From JAWLBM01 sp041687675 (GTDB lineage: Bacteria; Pseudomonadota; Alphaproteobacteria; Rhizobiales; Pleomorphomonadaceae), in contig JAWLBM010000003.1 in NCBI GenBank assembly GCA_041687675.1, positions 62,001 to 126,000 on the forward strand: DNA of 64,000 nt, in the 5' to 3' direction. The notes below the pieces were generated by a model. That model had not been told where the DNA came from. It saw nothing but the letters and a program-made list of their open reading frames with translations, and did not search any database. Shown in pieces: positions 60,503-64,000 of the stretch. The translations under genes and the position numbers were made by a program. Within the stretch, counting starts at the first letter, position 1; every line of letters begins with the position of its first letter.

Positions 60503-61201
60503 GACGCCGGCCCCCCGCAGGATGCGGCCGTCCTCAAGCGTCAGGATGCGGTCGGCGCGGTCGAGGATGCGGTTGTCATGGGTGACGAGCAGCGTGGTGG
60601 TGCCCCGCTCGGCGCCCAGGCGCTTGAGCAGGTCGACCACGTCCGCCGCACTGTCCTTGTCCAGCGCGGCGGTGGGCTCGTCCGCCAGCACCAGCGCCGG
60701 GTTGCCGACCAGCGCCCGGGCCACGGCGACGCGTTGCTTCTGCCCGCCCGAGAGGTTGGCGGGCAGGTAGTCCTGCCGGTCCGACAGCCCGAGAAGGCCA
60801 AGCGCCTGCGCGGCGGCCCGCCGGGCCAGGTCGTCGGGGACGCCGGGCCGCACCTGCACGCCCATCATGACGTTCTGCAGCGCGGTGAGGCTTTCGTGCA
60901 GGTTGTGCGCCTGGAAGATGAAGCCCAGCCGCCGCCGCAAGGCGGTCAGCTCGTCCGCGCGCGCGCCGTTCAGCTCGTGCCCCATCAGCCGCACCGAGCC
61001 CTCCTGCACCGCGCGCAGGCAGCCCACCAGCGTCAGCAGCGTGGTCTTGCCCGACCCCGACGGCCCCATCAGCGCGGTCAGGCTGCCGGGCGGCAGGCTC
61101 ATGTCGATGTCGGCCAGCGCCTGCTTGCGCGCCTCGCCGGCGCCGAACCAGTGGTTCAGCCCCTTCACGTCGACGATCGGATCTGGGTCCACCGCAGCCA
61201 C
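60494..61201 (-). CDS. DevA-like ABC exporter ATPase
   Basis: This 235-residue ATP-binding subunit has Walker A LMGPSGSGKTTLLTLVGCLR, the Q-loop FIFQAHNLHE, signature LSGGQKQRVAVARAL, Walker B LVLADEPTAALD and the switch LLVTHD. It belongs to the LolD/MacB/DevA group. There is no ATG at the right place; a GTG at 61201, three bases after the permease stop, gives MAAVDPDPIVDVKGLNHWFG, and GTG 61192 is possible. It is the third gene of the DevB-DevC-DevA operon, which probably exports a lipid or small molecule across the envelope. Confidence 0.93.
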   Translation of the reverse strand: MAAVDPDPIVDVKGLNHWFGAGEARKQALADIDMSLPPGSLTALMGPSGSGKTTLLTLVGCLRAVQEGSVRLMGHELNGARADELTALRRRLGFIFQAHNLHESLTALQNVMMGVQVRPGVPDDLARRAAAQALGLLGLSDRQDYLPANLSGGQKQRVAVARALVGNPALVLADEPTAALDKDSAADVVDLLKRLGAERGTTTLLVTHDNRILDRADRILTLEDGRILRGAGVSA

Positions 61202-61203
61202 CG

Positions 61204-62376
61204 TCAGAACAGGTCGGCGGGATCGGCCGCCGACAGCCGCCGGGTCGCAACCGCCCCGGAGATCACCGAGAAGACCACCGTGCCGACGAACACCATGACC
61301 GCCATCAGGGGCGTCATGGCGAGCGGCAGCGTCGTCACCTTGCCCATCAGCATCAGGATGGCCGTTCCGACCGCAAGGCCCGGCAGGAACCCGAGCACCC
61401 CCAGCACCAGCGCCTCCTCGATGACGATGCCGAGGAAGAAGCGCGGGCCGTAGCCCATCGCCTTGAAGGTGGCGTATTCGCGCAGGTGGTCGGCGACGTC
61501 GGTCGAAAGGACCTGGTAGACGATCACCAGCCCCACCAGCACCCCGATCAGCACGCCGAAGCCGAAGATCACGCCCGTCGGACGCCGCGTCTGCTGGTAG
61601 CGCAGGTCCTCGGCGGCGGCATCGGCATAGCTGCGGATGCGCAGGGTGTCGTCCGAGATCAGCGTCCGCAGCCGGTCGAGGGTGGCGGCGACGTCGGCGC
61701 CGGGCCTGACGCGCAGCAGGATGTGGTCCGGCGCGGCCGAGCTGCGCGCCGGGAACAGCGACAGGAAGGTCTGGTCCGACACCAGCATGTAGCCGTCGCC
61801 GCCAAAGCCGCCGCCGCCGGCGAAGGTGGTGATGGCCGTCAGCGTGCGGTTCTCGGTCTCGAAGGTGAGCGGGGTCTGCGGCCGGATCGCCGCCGCCTCC
61901 TCGCGCGGCAGGCCGCGCGCAAGCCGGTCGAGAATCGCCGCATCCTGCACCTGGAGATAGCCGAGGCGGTCCGTCAGCCCCTCGGCGACGAAGCCCGGCC
62001 GGCCGGGGTCGATCCCGAAGGTGGTCAGGGAGATGTCCCTCTCGCCGCGATCCCAGGGCACGTTGCCGACGAAGAGCCCCATGCCTTCCGTGACGTCCGG
62101 ATCGGCCAACGCCTGCAGCATCCATTGTCGCGCCACGTTGCCGCCCTCGGCCAGCGCGTTGGCGTCCGCGGCCGAAATCATGATGTCTGCCGCGAAGAAT
62201 TCGTACGGCCGGAGCGTTGCCGCCGCCATCGAGTTCATGATGCCGAGCTGGACGAAGACCAGCACGTTGGCGAAGGCCACCCCGGCCAGCGCCGCCGCGA
62301 AACGGCCGGGCTTGTGCGTCAGCTGCAGCCAGCCGATCGGCAGCCGGCCGAAGAGGAGTTGCAGGATCCGGCTCAT
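61204..62376 (-). CDS. DevC-like ABC exporter permease
   Basis: This 390-residue permease has an N-terminal helix (LAGVAFANVLVFVQLGIMNS), a large periplasmic domain, then three C-terminal helices of FtsX type: GVIFGFGVLIGVLVGLVIVY, GIVIEEALVLGVLGFLPGLA and PLMAVMVFVGTVVFSVISGA. The motif DHLREYATFKAMGY is that of DevC-family permeases. The ATG at 62376 overlaps the stop of the DevB-like gene (ATGA). In cyanobacteria such exporters handle glycolipids; in this organism the substrate is unknown. Confidence 0.93.
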   Translation of the reverse strand: MSRILQLLFGRLPIGWLQLTHKPGRFAAALAGVAFANVLVFVQLGIMNSMAAATLRPYEFFAADIMISAADANALAEGGNVARQWMLQALADPDVTEGMGLFVGNVPWDRGERDISLTTFGIDPGRPGFVAEGLTDRLGYLQVQDAAILDRLARGLPREEAAAIRPQTPLTFETENRTLTAITTFAGGGGFGGDGYMLVSDQTFLSLFPARSSAAPDHILLRVRPGADVAATLDRLRTLISDDTLRIRSYADAAAEDLRYQQTRRPTGVIFGFGVLIGVLVGLVIVYQVLSTDVADHLREYATFKAMGYGPRFFLGIVIEEALVLGVLGFLPGLAVGTAILMLMGKVTTLPLAMTPLMAVMVFVGTVVFSVISGAVATRRLSAADPADLF

Positions 62377-63590
62377 CTTGCCGCCCGCGCGCCTGCCGCG
62401 GTGTCGATCCGCGCGACCGCCTCGAGGTTGGTGTAGCGCGCGGCGACGGCCGAGGAGGCGGGGTCGAGCGCGACGAGAACCCGGATCACCCGGGCGTCGG
62501 AATTGGCCGCCGCATCGTCCGAGATCAGGCCCTGCCGGCCGACCGTCAGGCCGATGCTCTCGACCGTGCCGCGCAGGCTCCGCCCCAGCGCGTCGGCGAC
62601 GATCTCGACCGGCTGGCCTTCCGCGACATCGGCGATGCGGTCCTGCCAGATCTCGACCTCGGCCATCATCTGGCCGGTGTCGCCCATCTCCATGATGCCC
62701 TCGGCCGGCGGGCGCTGCCCGGGCGTGGCATGGATGTCGAGGATCGTGCCGGTGATCGGCGCCCGCACCTCGGAGCGGAGAAGGTCCATCCGCGCGCGTT
62801 CCAGTTCGGCCTCGGCGGCGGCCACGTTGCGGGCGGCGACAACCACGTCGGGCTGCTCGTCCAGCCCCACGGCGGAAAAGCGCGTGAGCGTCGCCTCGGC
62901 CCGCTCGACGGCGAGCGCCGCTCCCCGGGCGGCGGTGCGCGCGGCGTCGAGGGTGGCCGAGGTGGCGACGCCGCGTTCGGCGAGGGCCTCCGTCCGGGCC
63001 AGGCTGGCCTCCGCGTCCTGGGCCGTCGCACGGGCCTGGTCGAGCGTCGCCTGCGCCTCGGCGCGGCTGGCCTCGATGTCGGCGCGGGTCTGCATCAACG
63101 CGGCCTCGCGCACGGCCAGGTTCGCCTCGGCCTGCAGCACGGCGCCCTCCAGCGCCTCGCGGTTGTCGAGCCGTGCCAGGGGCGTCGACCGCGCGACGCG
63201 GTCGCCGATCGCCACCAGGATCTCCGCGACCCGCGCATCGCCGGCGCCGTAGGGCGCCGCGACGACGGCGGTGTCGCCGCGCGGCATGATCCGCGCCAGC
63301 CCCACCACGTCCGAGGGCAGCATCGTCTCGGCCATCTGCCGGGGCACCTCGATGTCCGGCGGCAGCGCGATGGGGTTGTCGGCCCCTCCACCCGGCTGGA
63401 GACCGGTCAGGCCATAGAACCACTGCAGCCCCGGCGGCTGGAAGTACATGCCGACGACCCCGCCGGAAAACATGAACACGGGAATCAGCAGGACAAGGAG
63501 GTAGCGCTTGCGGAACCACCGGCGCCGCGGCCGAGGGTCCTCTGGCAAGCGCAGATCGAGCGGCAGCGTCGGGTCGTCAGCCTGGGTCAT
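62373..63590 (-). CDS. DevB/HlyD-family membrane fusion protein
   Basis: This 405-residue periplasmic adaptor has one N-terminal membrane anchor (KRYLLVLLIPVFMFSGGVVG), a lipoyl half (RVAEILVAIGDRVARSTPLA), a long coiled coil (about 140-260) and the second half with RAPITGTILDIHATPGQRPP. It would link the DevC/DevA pump to an outer-membrane channel of TolC type. I chose the ATG at 63590 (MTQADD), with GAGGGGC upstream; ATG-like starts to 63617 add little. It is the first gene of the operon, below an FNR/FixK-type box. Confidence 0.92.
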   Translation of the reverse strand: MTQADDPTLPLDLRLPEDPRPRRRWFRKRYLLVLLIPVFMFSGGVVGMYFQPPGLQWFYGLTGLQPGGGADNPIALPPDIEVPRQMAETMLPSDVVGLARIMPRGDTAVVAAPYGAGDARVAEILVAIGDRVARSTPLARLDNREALEGAVLQAEANLAVREAALMQTRADIEASRAEAQATLDQARATAQDAEASLARTEALAERGVATSATLDAARTAARGAALAVERAEATLTRFSAVGLDEQPDVVVAARNVAAAEAELERARMDLLRSEVRAPITGTILDIHATPGQRPPAEGIMEMGDTGQMMAEVEIWQDRIADVAEGQPVEIVADALGRSLRGTVESIGLTVGRQGLISDDAAANSDARVIRVLVALDPASSAVAARYTNLEAVARIDTAAGARAAR

Positions 63591-64000
63591 GCCCCTCATC
63601 CTCTGGTGGACGCACACGATGCCGCGCCCGCTGCCGTCCTCGATGTCTACTCACCGCATCCTGCCGTCTCGTTGACTTGCGTCAACCGCGTCGGCGCCAT
63701 CGTCCGCCATCGCCCGGGCGGCGCTGCGGTCCCAGGGAGCCGGCTCCGCCGTTTCCCCCCTTCGGCGAGGGCGAACATCAGGGGCGCGTGTCGCAGGAGT
63801 ATGCCGAAGCACCCGCCGAATTGTATCGAAGTGTCTCGAGCCGGGTCGCCGCCCTCGAGAGCCGGAGCGGCGCGCCCACAGCCTCCCGCCGGGCCCCTCC
63901 GGCGGTTCCGGAGGGTGCGAAGGCGAGCGCTGGTATTGTTCCGGACGGCGATCGCTCACGCGCCCGACGGGCGACCAGCCGTCACCGGGGGAGTCGTGCC
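63591..64000. other. 410-bp region upstream of the exporter operon, no firm gene
   Basis: It holds the FNR/FixK-type box. Two plus-strand frames (GTG at 63788 and ATG at about 63801) stay open to the window edge. Neither has a clear ribosome site or recognisable product, so a gene starting here cannot be confirmed. Confidence 0.4.
63672..63685. promoter_or_regulatory. FNR/FixK-type box upstream of the DevBCA-like operon
   Basis: TTGAC-TTGC-GTCAA is a perfect inverted repeat with the FNR/FixK/NnrR geometry (TTGAY-N4-RTCAA). It lies 82-95 bp upstream of the HlyD-type start, a position suitable for activation under low oxygen or nitrosative conditions. Confidence 0.6.

Noticed and set aside
63651..63959. 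102-codon minus-strand ORF near the right edge
   Set aside because: Arg/Pro-rich with no family character; it covers the FNR-type box and likely promoter of the exporter operon.

Overview
The window is very GC-rich throughout and carries genes packed on both strands with short gaps. The gene set points to an alphaproteobacterium, most likely of the order Hyphomicrobiales (Rhizobiales). Pointers are the priA-atpHAGDC arrangement, the ffh-rpsP-rimM-trmD-rplS cluster, a glnK-amtB locus with a sigma-54-type promoter, an HWE-family hybrid histidine kinase, a perfect CtrA-type box, a RirA-type iron operator and a 'CCTTCTCCCC' palindromic repeat cluster of the kind common in that order. I see no rRNA, tRNA, CRISPR array, insertion sequence or prophage. 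Apart from a vapBC pair, a free-standing recombinase domain and the repeat cluster, the window looks like ordinary chromosome.

Layout. 1-5355: a polyamine/opine-type ABC importer (two permeases and a Tat-exported binding protein; the ATPase is not in view), divergent from a LysR regulator and an ornithine cyclodeaminase-like enzyme. 5612-9145: a small exported protein, a pentulose kinase, a TerB-like protein and a class I glutamine amidotransferase. 9232-16000: leuC, a methyltransferase and the translation/secretion cluster rplS, trmD, rimM, rpsP, ffh. 16200-16900: vapBC with its own operator. 16996-21784: lolA, ftsK and an aminotransferase, preceded by a CtrA-type box. 22009-24245: glnK-amtB-PII. 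24528-28669: tesB, a UbiH-type hydroxylase, an L,D-transpeptidase-like protein, an OmpR-type regulator and a cyclic-nucleotide-binding protein. 28779-36909: an exported SOD/CHRD-like protein, xth, a hybrid kinase, leuB, carbonic anhydrase, a DUF429 protein and a pyridoxal kinase-like enzyme. 37042-45139: priA and the F1 ATP synthase operon, with an unrelated exported protein inserted between atpG and atpD. 45322-53311: a small membrane protein, a LacI/phytanoyl-CoA dioxygenase pair with paired operators, a two-domain kinase, a PRC-barrel protein, a transglutaminase-like protease, an SDR, a phosphotransferase and the recombinase fragment. 53368-53586: palindromic repeats. 53681-60502: class I aldolase, then an iron-type locus (Cys-rich unknown, imelysin, di-haem oxidoreductase, imelysin, DUF1513). 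60494-63590: a DevBCA-type ABC exporter below an FNR/FixK-type box.

The most notable points are: an in-frame amber codon that splits an otherwise intact di-haem oxidoreductase; the iron operator and Cys-rich protein at the head of that locus; the extra gene inside the atp operon; the CtrA box ahead of the ftsK operon; and a promoter that would start a leaderless 41-codon ORF in front of leuC. No clearly new multi-gene system could be shown from sequence alone. The Cys-rich protein plus imelysin locus is the best candidate for undescribed biology.
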